Below, in pieces: positions 1 to 7,103 of a DNA stretch of 14,223 nucleotides. A program made the position numbers and the translations under genes. The DNA is taken from positions 1-14,223 of the forward strand of contig JAIVHN010000007.1 in NCBI GenBank assembly GCA_020201015.1, read 5' to 3'. The stretch's first letter is position 1. Each line of letters begins with the position of its first letter. The stretch is from Spirochaeta sp. (GTDB lineage: Bacteria; Spirochaetota; Spirochaetia; DSM-27196; SLAA01). The notes under the pieces were generated by a model. The model was not told the DNA's origin, did not search any database, and was given only the letters and a program-made list of their open reading frames with translations.

Positions 1-62
1 GGGTGGAGGGCGCGACAGTTTGGGTGGAGGGCGCGACAGTTTGCAGGGCAGGCGCGACCAGT
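1..62. repeat. Short GC-rich tandem repeat, two perfect 21-base copies plus a degenerate third
   Basis: Bases 1-21 and 22-42 are identical 21-base units that begin GGGTGGAGG and end CGACAGTTT. A degenerate third copy follows at about 43-62, sharing the GGCGCGAC core. On the minus strand the core reads AACTGTCGCGCC. The array is cut by the window start, so the copy number is unknown. It lies just downstream of the stop of the photolyase-family gene. It could be an intergenic repeat or the multi-repeat end of a mobile element such as an IS21-type element, but no transposase is visible and that is only a guess. Confidence 0.75.
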
Positions 63-98
63 GTTGAAGGTTCGGCCGGACGTAACGGCGCGCCGCGC

Positions 99-1481
99 TC
101 AGCCATTTCCAGACCCCCAGAAGGCGCGGTACTCCCCGCCAGGGTCATAGTCTTCCGCCTGCTTGGCAGTGTTGAAATGACGTCCGCCGCGGCTGTCGGC
201 CCCCACCCCGGCAATATACGTCCAGTTGCCCCAGTTGCTTGCCGGGTCATAGTCCGACAGCTCATGCTCAAATAGTGCCGCCCCAAGCCACCATGGCTGT
301 TTGAGGTCGTAGATCAAGTAGCTTGCCGCGTTCTGCCGCCCGCGGTTAGAGATGTAGCCAGTTGTCGCAAGCTCGCGCATTGCAGCGTCCACCAGCGCAT
401 CGCCTGTGGCACCGGCGCTCCATTGTTGCACAAGCTCCTCGTTGGCGTATTCGGTTGCCAGACCTCGCGGTGCGAGTGGACGTGCATGGCGGCCATAGCC
501 CTCCGGGTGAAAGAAGCGCTGGCCCCAGGCGTAGGCCTGAACGTGAAAGAAGTCACGCCAAAGCAGCTCAAAGATGAGCCAGTAGGTTGAGTCGTTAGCT
601 CCTAAGGCCTGCTCATTGGCTTGAACTTCTTTATAAACCTGCCGTCCGGACAGCGTGCCGTGAGCCAGGGGCATGCTGAGGCGAGAAGAAAAGTGCGTCC
701 CCAGCAAGCCGTTGCGCGTCTCTTTATAGGTGCGCAGGGCGCCGCTGTCCCACACAAAGTCACGCAGACGCGCCTGGGCGGCGGCCTCGCCTCCGCGGTC
801 TATGTAGATCACGGGAGCGCCATCTGCTGAGCGGGCCGCCGGGGGCACAGCCGGGGGCACCGCTGCCTGGCCCGCCGCCGGGGGCGGGAACCGTTGCGCA
901 AGATCCTCCACCCAGGCCGGGGGTGAGGGGAAGCGCTCTGGAGCTGGCAAGACTGGTGAGACCTGGAGCCCGCCGCGTTCTACACGCTTGCGATAGGAGC
1001 TAAAGGTTGCCGGAACTGAATTAGCCTCAAGGGAAAAAGAGAGGGCGTCAGGATCTATAAGCATTGTAGAGCCTGGTGTCCGAACGGCAATACCGGTGCG
1101 GCGCGTAATCTCAGAGAGTTCGTCAATCTCTTCCGTGCCCGGTATCTGTGTCGTCACTACCTCAATAGTGTCCTGTCCTGCAAACTCCTGCTGAACTGTC
1201 GCCACAAACTCGGCAGGCTGGGCGGTAGCGATCACCAGACGCTGACCCAGCGCGCCGTAGGAGTCTGCCAACTCGGTGACGGACTCGCCCCAGACCCTGC
1301 GGTAGTGCGCGCCAAGGCGCGGCCGCCCGAGCCCCGGTACTACTGCATCGTCCTTCGGTTCCCACAAAGCGAGTATGAGCAACCACGCCCCGCGCTCCTG
1401 CGCCGTTGTAACGGCGTTCGTCAAAGATGGGTTATCACTGAGACGGAGGTTCCTTCGGTGCAGATAAATGATTCCTTGCAT
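99..1481 (-). CDS. Cryptochrome DASH / photolyase-family flavoprotein
   Basis: This is a 460-residue protein of the cryptochrome/photolyase family, DASH subgroup. Family members bind FAD and an antenna folate, and repair pyrimidine dimers in single-stranded DNA or act as blue-light receptors. An N-terminal Rossmann-like domain starts with LHRRNLRLSDNP (about residues 7-18). The FAD domain carries KETRNGLLGTHFSSRLS (253-269), YWLIFELLWRDFF (300-312), GYISNRGRQNAASY (365-378) and NWGNWTYIAGVGADSR (406-421), all DASH-like. A Pro/Ala-rich linker occupies about 188-210. The ATG at 1481 fits the family N-terminus. A GTG at 1553 would add 24 unrelated residues read antisense to a toxin remnant. The protein stops about ten residues after the KQAEDYDPGGEY motif, whereas DASH proteins I know continue for some tens of residues, so the C-terminus looks truncated. 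No strong ribosome binding site is seen. Confidence 0.93.
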   Translation of the reverse strand: MQGIIYLHRRNLRLSDNPSLTNAVTTAQERGAWLLILALWEPKDDAVVPGLGRPRLGAHYRRVWGESVTELADSYGALGQRLVIATAQPAEFVATVQQEFAGQDTIEVVTTQIPGTEEIDELSEITRRTGIAVRTPGSTMLIDPDALSFSLEANSVPATFSSYRKRVERGGLQVSPVLPAPERFPSPPAWVEDLAQRFPPPAAGQAAVPPAVPPAARSADGAPVIYIDRGGEAAAQARLRDFVWDSGALRTYKETRNGLLGTHFSSRLSMPLAHGTLSGRQVYKEVQANEQALGANDSTYWLIFELLWRDFFHVQAYAWGQRFFHPEGYGRHARPLAPRGLATEYANEELVQQWSAGATGDALVDAAMRELATTGYISNRGRQNAASYLIYDLKQPWWLGAALFEHELSDYDPASNWGNWTYIAGVGADSRGGRHFNTAKQAEDYDPGGEYRAFWGSGNG

Positions 1482-1516
1482 CGTCTGAAGATACTGACTG
1501 GGATCTGCGGCGGCAA

Positions 1517-1729
1517 TTGCGCTGTTACTATGCCGCCGGCAGAAACTTGACACTAATCAACAGAGTTCAGCAGATCAATGAACTACACGTGCCTCCCAGA
1601 AACCGATTGGAACTGTTGAGAGGAGACCGTGAGAATACATACAGCATCCGCATTAATCAGCAATATAGAATCTGTTTTACATGGGAGGAAGGTCGTGCCT
1701 ACGAAGTCGAAATCACAGATTACCACTGA
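1517..1729 (+). pseudogene. higB: HigB/RelE-type toxin, N-terminally truncated remnant
   Basis: The readable frame gives about 70 residues. The part from about residue 9 on matches the C-terminal two thirds of HigB-type mRNA interferases (plasmid maintenance killer family): RVQQINELHVPPRNRLELL, then GDRENTYSIRINQQYRICF, then YEVEITDYH at the end. The family is normally about 92 residues. Some 25-30 N-terminal residues, including the first helices, are missing. Upstream in frame the sequence is the antisense of the neighbouring photolyase 5' end and meets a stop at 1469. I could not find the missing segment in the other two forward frames. The TTG at 1517 is only a formal start. It lies just upstream of an intact higA-type antitoxin, whose frame overlaps its 3' end by 35 bases. 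It is probably inactive, but a short active variant cannot be excluded. Confidence 0.75.
1683..1688 (+). promoter_or_regulatory. Ribosome binding site that decides the higA start
   Basis: GGGAGG lies six bases upstream of the GTG at 1695, inside the 3' part of the toxin frame. It is the best Shine-Dalgarno match in the area. It favours the GTG at 1695 over the GTG at 1629, which would add 22 residues that do not resemble the antitoxin family. The ATG at 1729 is out of frame. Confidence 0.7.
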
Positions 1730-2060
1730 TGGTGGTAGACGATTGCCGCAAAATCGTCCCCCGACACATTCCGGGGAGATGATGTTTGAGGAATTTGTAA
1801 AGCCGCTGGGACTTACACAAACCGAACTTGCTCGTTCCCTCGGTGTTTCTTATCCGCGGCTTAACGAGATTGTGAAAGGCCGACGTTCGGTAACTCCAGA
1901 TACTGCCTTGCGACTTGCCCGTGTCCTGGGTATGTCTGCGGATTTTTGGTTGGGTTTGCAACAGGACTGGGATCTTTGGCATGCAATGAACAGTCCCGCA
2001 GCAAAACAGATTAATCAGCTGAAGCCAATTACCCACAATCACCATTCCATCAACGGCTGA
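1695..2060 (+). CDS. higA: HigA-family antitoxin, XRE-type DNA-binding protein
   Basis: This 121-residue protein resembles HigA antitoxins, which bind and neutralise HigB and repress their own operon. After a short lead comes RRLPQNRPPTHSGEMMFEEF (15-34), a form of the HigA hallmark (H)PGE-ILxEEF. The helix-turn-helix LGLTQTELARSLGVSYPRLNEIV spans about 38-60. GRRSVTPDTALRLARVLGMSADFWLGLQ follows at 62-89 and is typical for the family. The C-terminus (NHHSING) is not conserved. Start choice rests on the GGGAGG site six bases upstream. The frame overlaps the toxin remnant by 35 bases, the usual toxin-first order. The toxin is truncated and no clear promoter is seen upstream, so the gene may be a leftover or an orphan antitoxin. 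Confidence 0.9.
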   Translation: MPTKSKSQITTDGGRRLPQNRPPTHSGEMMFEEFVKPLGLTQTELARSLGVSYPRLNEIVKGRRSVTPDTALRLARVLGMSADFWLGLQQDWDLWHAMNSPAAKQINQLKPITHNHHSING

Positions 2061-2082
2061 GTGTTTGGCGGGGAGTCAAAGG

Positions 2083-3321
2083 CTACGCAATAGTGCCGGG
2101 CATTGTGCGCATTTTATTCGAAGAGCGATGATGGTACCCAATAGCAAGTAGGAAACTAAAAAGTGCGCCTGTGTTGAGCGTCAGCAGTGCTACAGGAACT
2201 GAGTACATCCCTCCAGTTGTAAGCAGTGCGGAGCTGACAATCGGGGCAGCGGCAGCGGCAACCTTAGCGAACAATGCCGATACGCCGACATAGTGTCCAA
2301 TACGCTCAACCCCGAATAATCGCGCTAATACCAAAGGATTTAGCACACTAAGCAATCCTATTGCCATTCCGTGAAGCACCACAAACGGGACCGCCGCCAC
2401 GGGAGCAGAGAACGCACCAAGCAAGAAGACTGCAGCAGATACCAGTGATAGCAGTGTTACTGCAGAGAACCGCAACGGAGCAACTGGTCTGATGCGGGCC
2501 CAAAAAAACAGCATCAATCTCCCGGCTACCTGCATAGGGCCTATGCTCGACGCTAAGAGCAGTCCGAATGCGCTCGATACTGCAATACTCTGCATAAGGG
2601 GGAGAATCTGGGTATGTACAGTTTTAATCGCCATCATTGCCAGCGCACGGCTCAGAGTGACAAGGATCAGCACCACAATGAGGTGCAGCTGAACTGAACT
2701 CTTCCCAGCAACTTGGGAAGCCGCAGACTCCGTAGCGACGGAAGAACGCTGCCCTTCCTGTCCTGAGGCGCTCTTCGGCCAAAAGCTGGCACCCATTACA
2801 ATGCTGAGGACTCCCAAGATCATTATCCCAGCGCGCCAGCCGATAGTAGCTGCTGCATAATAGGCAAATGGAAAGGTAATGGAACTGGCGAATCCAGCCA
2901 TTAAGGTAACGAGTATAATTGGATAGCTACTCCGCTTAGGATACAAGCGTACTAAATAAGAAAAACATACTTCGTACTGCCCCATTGCCGATGCCACGCC
3001 AACCAGAAACGACAACAGGTAAAACATAGGTAAATTGCGGGTGGTAGGAATTGCAAGAAGCGCGGCCCCGCCGAGCAGCCCACAAATTGCCAGCAGACGT
3101 CTACTATGGCTACGGTCGACTAAACGCCCAAAAAACGGAGCGCACAGACCGGATACCAACATGACAATGGAAAAAGCAGCGTTGTACTGCAATGCCGACC
3201 AAGACCGATCTTGAAGGATGTACTGCATCATGGCCGGATACAGATAATACAGGCTTGAGTAGTAAAGGGTCTGTGCTGCTCCCAAATGCAGCACGAGTTT
3301 GAAATCGATCTTCTCAGCCAT
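2083..3321 (-). CDS. Major facilitator superfamily transporter
   Basis: This 412-residue, strongly hydrophobic protein has the length and pattern of a 12-helix MFS carrier in the inner membrane. The loop between helices 2 and 3 holds GRLVDRSHSRR (65-75), a form of MFS motif A. A hydrophilic central loop of about 30 residues (PKSASGQEGQ and onward, roughly 182-212) separates two six-helix halves. The substrate cannot be read from sequence. It may be a metabolite or drug exporter, or a monocarboxylate-type carrier. The ATG at 3321 lies six bases after the stop of the XRE regulator on the same strand, so the two are probably cotranscribed and translationally coupled. No clear Shine-Dalgarno is present. 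The 3' end faces higA with a 22-base gap that contains no obvious terminator. Confidence 0.85.
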   Translation of the reverse strand: MAEKIDFKLVLHLGAAQTLYYSSLYYLYPAMMQYILQDRSWSALQYNAAFSIVMLVSGLCAPFFGRLVDRSHSRRLLAICGLLGGAALLAIPTTRNLPMFYLLSFLVGVASAMGQYEVCFSYLVRLYPKRSSYPIILVTLMAGFASSITFPFAYYAAATIGWRAGIMILGVLSIVMGASFWPKSASGQEGQRSSVATESAASQVAGKSSVQLHLIVVLILVTLSRALAMMAIKTVHTQILPLMQSIAVSSAFGLLLASSIGPMQVAGRLMLFFWARIRPVAPLRFSAVTLLSLVSAAVFLLGAFSAPVAAVPFVVLHGMAIGLLSVLNPLVLARLFGVERIGHYVGVSALFAKVAAAAAPIVSSALLTTGGMYSVPVALLTLNTGALFSFLLAIGYHHRSSNKMRTMPGTIA

Positions 3322-3327
3322 CCGGCA

Positions 3328-3597
3328 TTATACGTTCGGCGTCGGGCGCAGTCTCGCTTCCAATAGGAGGTGATCCCCCGACAAACCATATACCGCAAGA
3401 ACGCGTAGGTAAGCTCCGATCGTGACTGCGACATCCCCGCGTTCGATCTTGTAGAGCGTGGTACGGGAAAAACGAGCCCGCTGTGAAACGAGCTCAGTGG
3501 AGAGTTTCCGCCGAGGCCGTGCAAGCCGTAGGCGTTCGCCTAAATCGGCCGTGCGCCTTTCATCTACCGGATAATTTCTAGGCCCTTTCTTCTGCAT
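3328..3597 (-). CDS. Small XRE/HipB-like helix-turn-helix regulator
   Basis: This 89-residue protein starts MQKKGPRNYPVDERRTADLG. The core has an XRE helix-turn-helix, RKLSTELVSQRARFSRTTLYKIERG (about 30-54), followed by VTIGAYLRVLAVYGLSGD (58-75). That is a pattern I know from small HipB-like regulators that often pair with HipA kinases. No hipA is adjacent. The next gene in the same direction, six bases on, is the MFS transporter, so the regulator probably controls that unit. The C-terminus (EARLRPTPNV) ends a little earlier than usual for relatives. I chose the ATG at 3597 over longer in-frame starts because the added residues (back to 3888) are antisense to the hydrolase gene. A weak AAGG precedes the start. 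Confidence 0.82.
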   Translation of the reverse strand: MQKKGPRNYPVDERRTADLGERLRLARPRRKLSTELVSQRARFSRTTLYKIERGDVAVTIGAYLRVLAVYGLSGDHLLLEARLRPTPNV

Positions 3598-3741
3598 GTA
3601 CCTTATTCTAAACGTGATGACCATGAAGTGTCTATTTAAATGAACTCGCTGTGTCGAGGCGGCGCATTGTATAATCGTAGCCACGGTTGGCTGTCTCGTG
3701 TAGGCGCTCGCTACGAAGTTGGTCACCAGGCAGGCGGGATC

Positions 3742-3770
3742 TTGCCTATTGTTGCATATGCATCTATCCT
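3742..3770 (+). promoter_or_regulatory. Possible sigma-70 promoter for the alpha/beta hydrolase gene
   Basis: TTGCCT (3742-3747) and TATCCT (3765-3770) are separated by 17 bases, with four of six consensus matches each. Transcription would begin only a few bases before the ATG at 3781, and no Shine-Dalgarno is visible, so the message might be nearly leaderless. An 8-base palindrome GCATATGC lies in the spacer. An alternative -10, TATAAT at 3670-3675, has no good -35. Together these are the only signals I see in the 183-base divergent gap 3598-3780. Confidence 0.3.
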
Positions 3771-3780
3771 GTATCGCACC

Positions 3781-4572
3781 ATGAAAACTACAAAGATTCA
3801 GTTCACAAACCATAGCGGTGTTGCGCTGTCGGGACGAGTCGAGGTGCCGGATGAGGGCACTCCACGCGCTTGGGTGCTCTTTGCGCATTGCTTCACCTGT
3901 ACCAAGAACCTTTCGGCGGTACGGCGAATTTCACGCGGTCTTGTTGATGAGGGTCTGGGGGTCCTTAGCTTTGATTTTACCGGGCTCGGTGAGAGTGAGG
4001 GTGAGTTTGCAAAGAGCTCGTTTGCTGGGCAGGCCACGGACTTACTCGCTGCGGTCGAGTATCTTAAAGAGAGCTACGGAAGCGGACCACACATTATGGT
4101 TGGGCACTCCTTAGGTGGCACCGCAGTACTGTACGCAGCCCGGGAGGTACAAGGACTGAAAGGGGTGGCAACAATTGGTTCACCCGCTGATCCAGCTCAT
4201 GTCACCGGCCTCTTCACAGGTGGGATGGATGAAATTGAGCAGCGTGGTGAAGCAGAGGTCTCTATCGGCGGGCGCCCATTCCTCATTAATAAAGAGTTTG
4301 TAGATGACCTGAAAGCGCACCCACCCACCGAGTGGATGGGGAAACTCGACACTCGTCTCATTATATTTCACAGTCCGGTGGACACTATCGTGGATATATC
4401 AAATGCACGAAAGATATTCGAGGCAGCAAACCACCCAAAGAGCTTCATCTCCTTGGATCAAGCCGACCACCTACTTTCCAACGCGGCCGATGCACGCCAT
4501 GTAGCGCGCGTACTAGCGGCATGGGCAGACTCGTTTCTACCGGAATCCACTGAGCCAAACACAGGGTCGTAG
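3781..4572 (+). CDS. Alpha/beta hydrolase of the OsmC-associated type
   Basis: This 263-residue cytoplasmic alpha/beta hydrolase has no signal peptide. Visible features are FAHCFTCTKNL (34-44, probable oxyanion region), FDFTGLGESEG (64-74), the nucleophile elbow GHSLGG with Ser110, the acid Asp201 in HSPVDTIV, and the catalytic His230 in DQADHLL. The motifs HCFTC, GSPADPAH and NHPKSFISLDQADHLL are typical of a family often fused to, or neighbouring, OsmC peroxidase domains; no OsmC is present here. The natural substrate is unknown, probably a small ester. The ATG at 3781 begins MKTTKIQFTNHSG, which matches the family start. The open frame continues upstream to 3640 but that part looks non-coding. 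A good terminator follows at 4639-4670, so it is probably monocistronic. Confidence 0.9.
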   Translation: MKTTKIQFTNHSGVALSGRVEVPDEGTPRAWVLFAHCFTCTKNLSAVRRISRGLVDEGLGVLSFDFTGLGESEGEFAKSSFAGQATDLLAAVEYLKESYGSGPHIMVGHSLGGTAVLYAAREVQGLKGVATIGSPADPAHVTGLFTGGMDEIEQRGEAEVSIGGRPFLINKEFVDDLKAHPPTEWMGKLDTRLIIFHSPVDTIVDISNARKIFEAANHPKSFISLDQADHLLSNAADARHVARVLAAWADSFLPESTEPNTGS

Positions 4573-4638
4573 CGGCTCTCAGCGTCACCTTCCTTCTGCG
4601 CTCTCGAAAAAAATCTCATGTACAACTATCTCGGTGTG

Positions 4639-4670
4639 AGCAACCCGCCCCTTTTTGGGTAGCTTTTTTT
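4639..4670 (+). terminator. Rho-independent terminator after the hydrolase gene
   Basis: AGCAACCC (4639-4646) pairs with GGGTAGCT (4657-4664) with one mismatch around a ten-base loop, and the run of Ts continues to 4670. It lies 67 bases after the hydrolase stop and about 75 bases before the next gene. The remainder of the gap 4573-4743 shows only the ribosome binding site of the next gene. Confidence 0.65.
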
Positions 4671-4743
4671 CATAGCGATGCAACCAACCTACGTCGACGG
4701 CGGTAAGGGAGGGTAGAAACGTGCACAAAAAGGAGAGCATCTT

Positions 4744-5265
4744 ATGAAAAAGACAGGAATCATTTTGGCAGTCTTGGCTATGTTTGTGGCAATGCCTTTA
4801 CTAGCCGCCGGCGCTCCGGAGAATACTCCGGAAGAGCAGCAAGCAATTGAAGATCAAGTGCGGAGCTTTGCCGAGAAGAACATTGAAGATGAGCAAGAGC
4901 GTGAAGAGTTCAACCGCACCGTTGTTGGTGAGCTTTCAGAGCGTCTGGTAGATGTTCAGGGGCTTGAGATTGCGCTGCGAGCTTTTGATTTAGGCGACGA
5001 AGAGGACGGCGAGGAGTTTGCACAGTATGTATTAGAGACGGTTGCACGCACCGAAGACCGACTACGACGCGGTGAGTCACCGCACCGTGTTGAGCAAAGC
5101 GTCCGCGAAGAAGCACGAACACGCGGGCCTGAGCAAGCTACTCAAGCTGAACGCGGACGCGAACGTAGCGAAGAGGTACGAGAAAGAGTTCAGGAGCGTG
5201 CTCCACGCGATACGGAGCGCGGGGATGAAGCGCGGGAATCAACCCCCGGAGCCGGACGTCCATAG
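4744..5265 (+). CDS. Small secreted, highly charged helical protein of unknown function
   Basis: This 173-residue protein is one I do not recognise. It has a clear signal peptide, MKKTGIILAVLAMFVAMPLLAAGA, with cleavage likely near residue 22-24, so it should act in the periplasm or outside. Residues 25-105 are acidic and predicted helical (EEQQAIEDQVRSFAEKN, GEEFAQYVLETVARTEDRL). Residues about 106-173 are rich in Arg, Glu and Gln (GRERSEEVRERVQERAPRD) and look disordered or coiled coil. A good AAGGAG at 4730-4735 sits eight bases before the ATG. A second frame, offset by one base, is open from 5042 to 5356 and has a less biased, more protein-like composition. A frameshift in the last third is therefore possible. 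It may be cotranscribed with the outer-membrane barrel gene 135 bases downstream. Confidence 0.75.
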   Translation: MKKTGIILAVLAMFVAMPLLAAGAPENTPEEQQAIEDQVRSFAEKNIEDEQEREEFNRTVVGELSERLVDVQGLEIALRAFDLGDEEDGEEFAQYVLETVARTEDRLRRGESPHRVEQSVREEARTRGPEQATQAERGRERSEEVRERVQERAPRDTERGDEARESTPGAGRP

Positions 5266-5325
5266 TTCCAGCGAGCTGGGCAATCACGAGCTAAGCAAGC
5301 AATTGAGAGTTTCGAATACGGCAGA

Positions 5326-5354
5326 AAGCCGGGGTGGCACTACCGCCCCGGCTT
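5326..5354 (+). terminator. Strong hairpin without a T-run, terminator- or attenuator-like
   Basis: AAGCCGGGG (5326-5334) pairs perfectly with CCCCGGCTT (5346-5354). The stem extends inward through one G-T wobble and two GC pairs to a five-base loop. No run of Ts follows, so it is not a classic intrinsic terminator. It lies between the charged secreted protein and the barrel gene. The end of the 3' arm overlaps TTGACC (5353-5358), a possible -35 with only a weak -10 (GAATTT, 5376-5381). It could protect or attenuate a shared message. The rest of the gap 5266-5400 shows nothing else. Confidence 0.5.
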
Positions 5355-5400
5355 GACCTGTCGGTTGGGAAAAGCGAATTTACACAGCATAGAGATAAAT

Positions 5401-6411
5401 ATGAAAAAAAGAATAGCTACCTTGATTGCCTTGTCCGTCATCCTGGTTGCAATAAGCGCAACCCCTCTATCGGCAGTAGATGTACATGTGTCTGCCGGTA
5501 TCGACTCCGATTATGATCTTGACCAGAACGATGCCCGCAACTGGCTATTTCTTGGCGGAGGCCTTGATAGCTCATGGGTCTTGTCACGGGTGCTTTTCTT
5601 AGATAGCAATGCACATCTACGCATTGATTACCTCACACCGGACGAGGTCAAAACGGCCACCGCGGCAATGCTTACTGGAATGACTTTTCGGCGCGACAGG
5701 TACTTCGCACGGGTAGCGGTCGACACAATTGGAAGAATCACCGACGACGGTTCCGATGACTTTTTTCTCGCCGATCTGAGCACTCGCTTTGAGTATGGCT
5801 CAATTCGCTATTCGCTCTTTGTCGAACCCGGCGTGGAGCGCGAATGGGGTGACAATGCAATGATAGGCCGCCGGATAAAAGGTGGATTCTCTCGCGTGTT
5901 GGGTGACCGGGCGGTGGGCGAAATTGCCGCTCTCGCTGGAGATGACCGCGATGACCTACGCAAACAGTGGTACTACGGCGCGCGGACCGAGCTTGAATGG
6001 TATCCGGCACTGCCCCGACCTGTTGCGTTCCGTGTGGAGGCAGGTGTTGAGCGCTACAGGTCCGACGATGAGCTTGTCTTCTCGGGGGAGGGTGTGCCCT
6101 TCTGGAGTTACAATCAGTATCAGATGAGTCTGGGCTCAAGTATTCGAAGTAGTTCTCAGACCCGCCTAACACTCGGCGTTCCACTAACTATGCGAGTTTA
6201 CGATCATAACGCACTACAAGAAGATGATACTCTTAGCGGTGAGACCCAGTGGTCCCTGCAAATGGAACCCCGGGCACGGTTTTCCGTCCGGCCGTTCGAC
6301 GACCGTCTAGAACTCAGCGCACGTTTCGGGGCCGACCTCACCAGATCAAACAGTCCGATATTGGAACAGAACTTCCTTGTCGGCGGAATTTCGGTGTACT
6401 ATGCGTTCTAA
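5401..6411 (+). CDS. Outer-membrane beta-barrel protein, function unknown
   Basis: This 336-residue protein has a signal peptide (MKKRIATLIALSVILVAISA, cleavage likely after TPLSA near residue 25). The rest is rich in alternating polar/aromatic strands with short Asp/Gly turns, for example RYFARVAVDTIGRITDD, SIRYSLFVEPGVEREWG, TRLTLGVPLTMRVYDHN and RLELSARFGADLTR. It ends GGISVYYAF, a terminal aromatic Phe in the pattern recognised by the BAM machinery. The size suggests about 14-16 strands. I do not recognise a named family; a porin-like or structural barrel is likely. The ATG at 5401 is chosen for the signal peptide. An upstream in-frame start at 5353 would bury it. The 3' end converges on the gene at 6428-7096 with a 16-base gap and no terminator. 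Confidence 0.82.
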   Translation: MKKRIATLIALSVILVAISATPLSAVDVHVSAGIDSDYDLDQNDARNWLFLGGGLDSSWVLSRVLFLDSNAHLRIDYLTPDEVKTATAAMLTGMTFRRDRYFARVAVDTIGRITDDGSDDFFLADLSTRFEYGSIRYSLFVEPGVEREWGDNAMIGRRIKGGFSRVLGDRAVGEIAALAGDDRDDLRKQWYYGARTELEWYPALPRPVAFRVEAGVERYRSDDELVFSGEGVPFWSYNQYQMSLGSSIRSSSQTRLTLGVPLTMRVYDHNALQEDDTLSGETQWSLQMEPRARFSVRPFDDRLELSARFGADLTRSNSPILEQNFLVGGISVYYAF

Positions 6412-6427
6412 GTTTTGCTTGACTGAG

Positions 6428-7096
6428 CTATGCTCCAGAGACCGCACGTCGCAGTTGAATAAGACCACCACCCTGCTCGATGGTTCGAATGAAGAGCTCA
6501 AGAATTCGTCCCGATGAAAGACCGGCATCACGTCCTTGGTCGTAGACACTTGCAATTGCAGAGAAGGAAGCTACCGGGATCTCGCTTGCGAGTAGTGCTT
6601 CTCCTAACTCCATAAGAAGGTCGCTTTCAGGTGATTCACCTCTGTGTATTGCAGCCAGCGTATACAAGCCTTCACGGGCTCTTCGAGAAGAGCTGGCGGC
6701 TGAGACCAATCGTAAAAGATCCGACTCACCGTAACCTATCTGCAGGAAGCTTACCGCCGCCGGCAGCAGGTCGTCCGGATTCCACGGCGCTACCTCCAGA
6801 ACCCGAGCCGCTACAAGGGTGTGCTGCACGTATTGGTCGGCGGCGGGCAGCAGCCGCTCAGGGGCAACGCCCTTTGCCGCGCCTTCACGGAGGAAAATCA
6901 GAAGAAACTCAGGATCAACTCCCGCCTCGACCGTATGCGCGTGAAGCTCCTCAAGCTCACCGCGGATAGCGGTGTATCGAGTAGCCAGAGGGCTTTCTGC
7001 ATACCAATCCGCAAGACTTTGCCCCGAAAGTGGAACTGCAAGTACCGCGAACACGAGAATGAGCTGAGCTAGAGTAACGGTTCTTCTAAAATTCAC
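6428..7096 (-). CDS. Secreted all-helical protein of unknown function, third gene of the sigma-factor operon
   Basis: This 222-residue protein has an N-terminal signal peptide (VTLAQLILVFAVLAVPLSG, cleavage near residue 26). The mature part is a series of amphipathic helices with repeated Leu/Ala heptad-like blocks, for example DPEFLLIFLREGAAKG, APERLLPAADQYVQHT, ESDLLRLVSAASSSRRA and SDLLMELGEALLASEI. They look like tandem helical-hairpin units. I recognise no named family. It starts at a GTG (7096) preceded by AGGA, and only seven bases separate it from the stop of the CBM48-containing membrane protein, so it is almost certainly cotranscribed and coupled. Its place in the operon suggests a periplasmic partner or output of the sigma/anti-sigma pair. 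Its 3' end converges on the barrel gene. Confidence 0.8.
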   Translation of the reverse strand: MNFRRTVTLAQLILVFAVLAVPLSGQSLADWYAESPLATRYTAIRGELEELHAHTVEAGVDPEFLLIFLREGAAKGVAPERLLPAADQYVQHTLVAARVLEVAPWNPDDLLPAAVSFLQIGYGESDLLRLVSAASSSRRAREGLYTLAAIHRGESPESDLLMELGEALLASEIPVASFSAIASVYDQGRDAGLSSGRILELFIRTIEQGGGLIQLRRAVSGA

Positions 7097-7103
7097 AGCT
7101 TCC

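Noticed and set aside
1305..1550. Open frame on the plus strand inside the photolyase gene
   Set aside because: It is antisense to a strongly conserved coding region and has no family resemblance or ribosome binding site.
3670..3675. TATAAT as promoter of the hydrolase gene
   Set aside because: No acceptable -35 lies at 16-18 bases, and it is more than 100 bases from the start. It is kept only as an alternative.
3640..3780. In-frame N-terminal extension of the alpha/beta hydrolase
   Set aside because: The 47 extra residues do not resemble the family and the ATG at 3781 gives the expected family start. The upstream stretch also holds promoter-like sequences.
3598..3888. N-terminal extension of the XRE regulator back to 3888 on the minus strand
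   Set aside because: It runs antisense through the hydrolase 5' end and lacks regulator-like sequence. MQKKGP at 3597 fits the family.
5738..6184. 148-codon open frame antisense to the outer-membrane barrel gene
   Set aside because: Composition is His/Arg/Pro-rich and shadow-like, while the sense frame has a signal peptide and barrel pattern.
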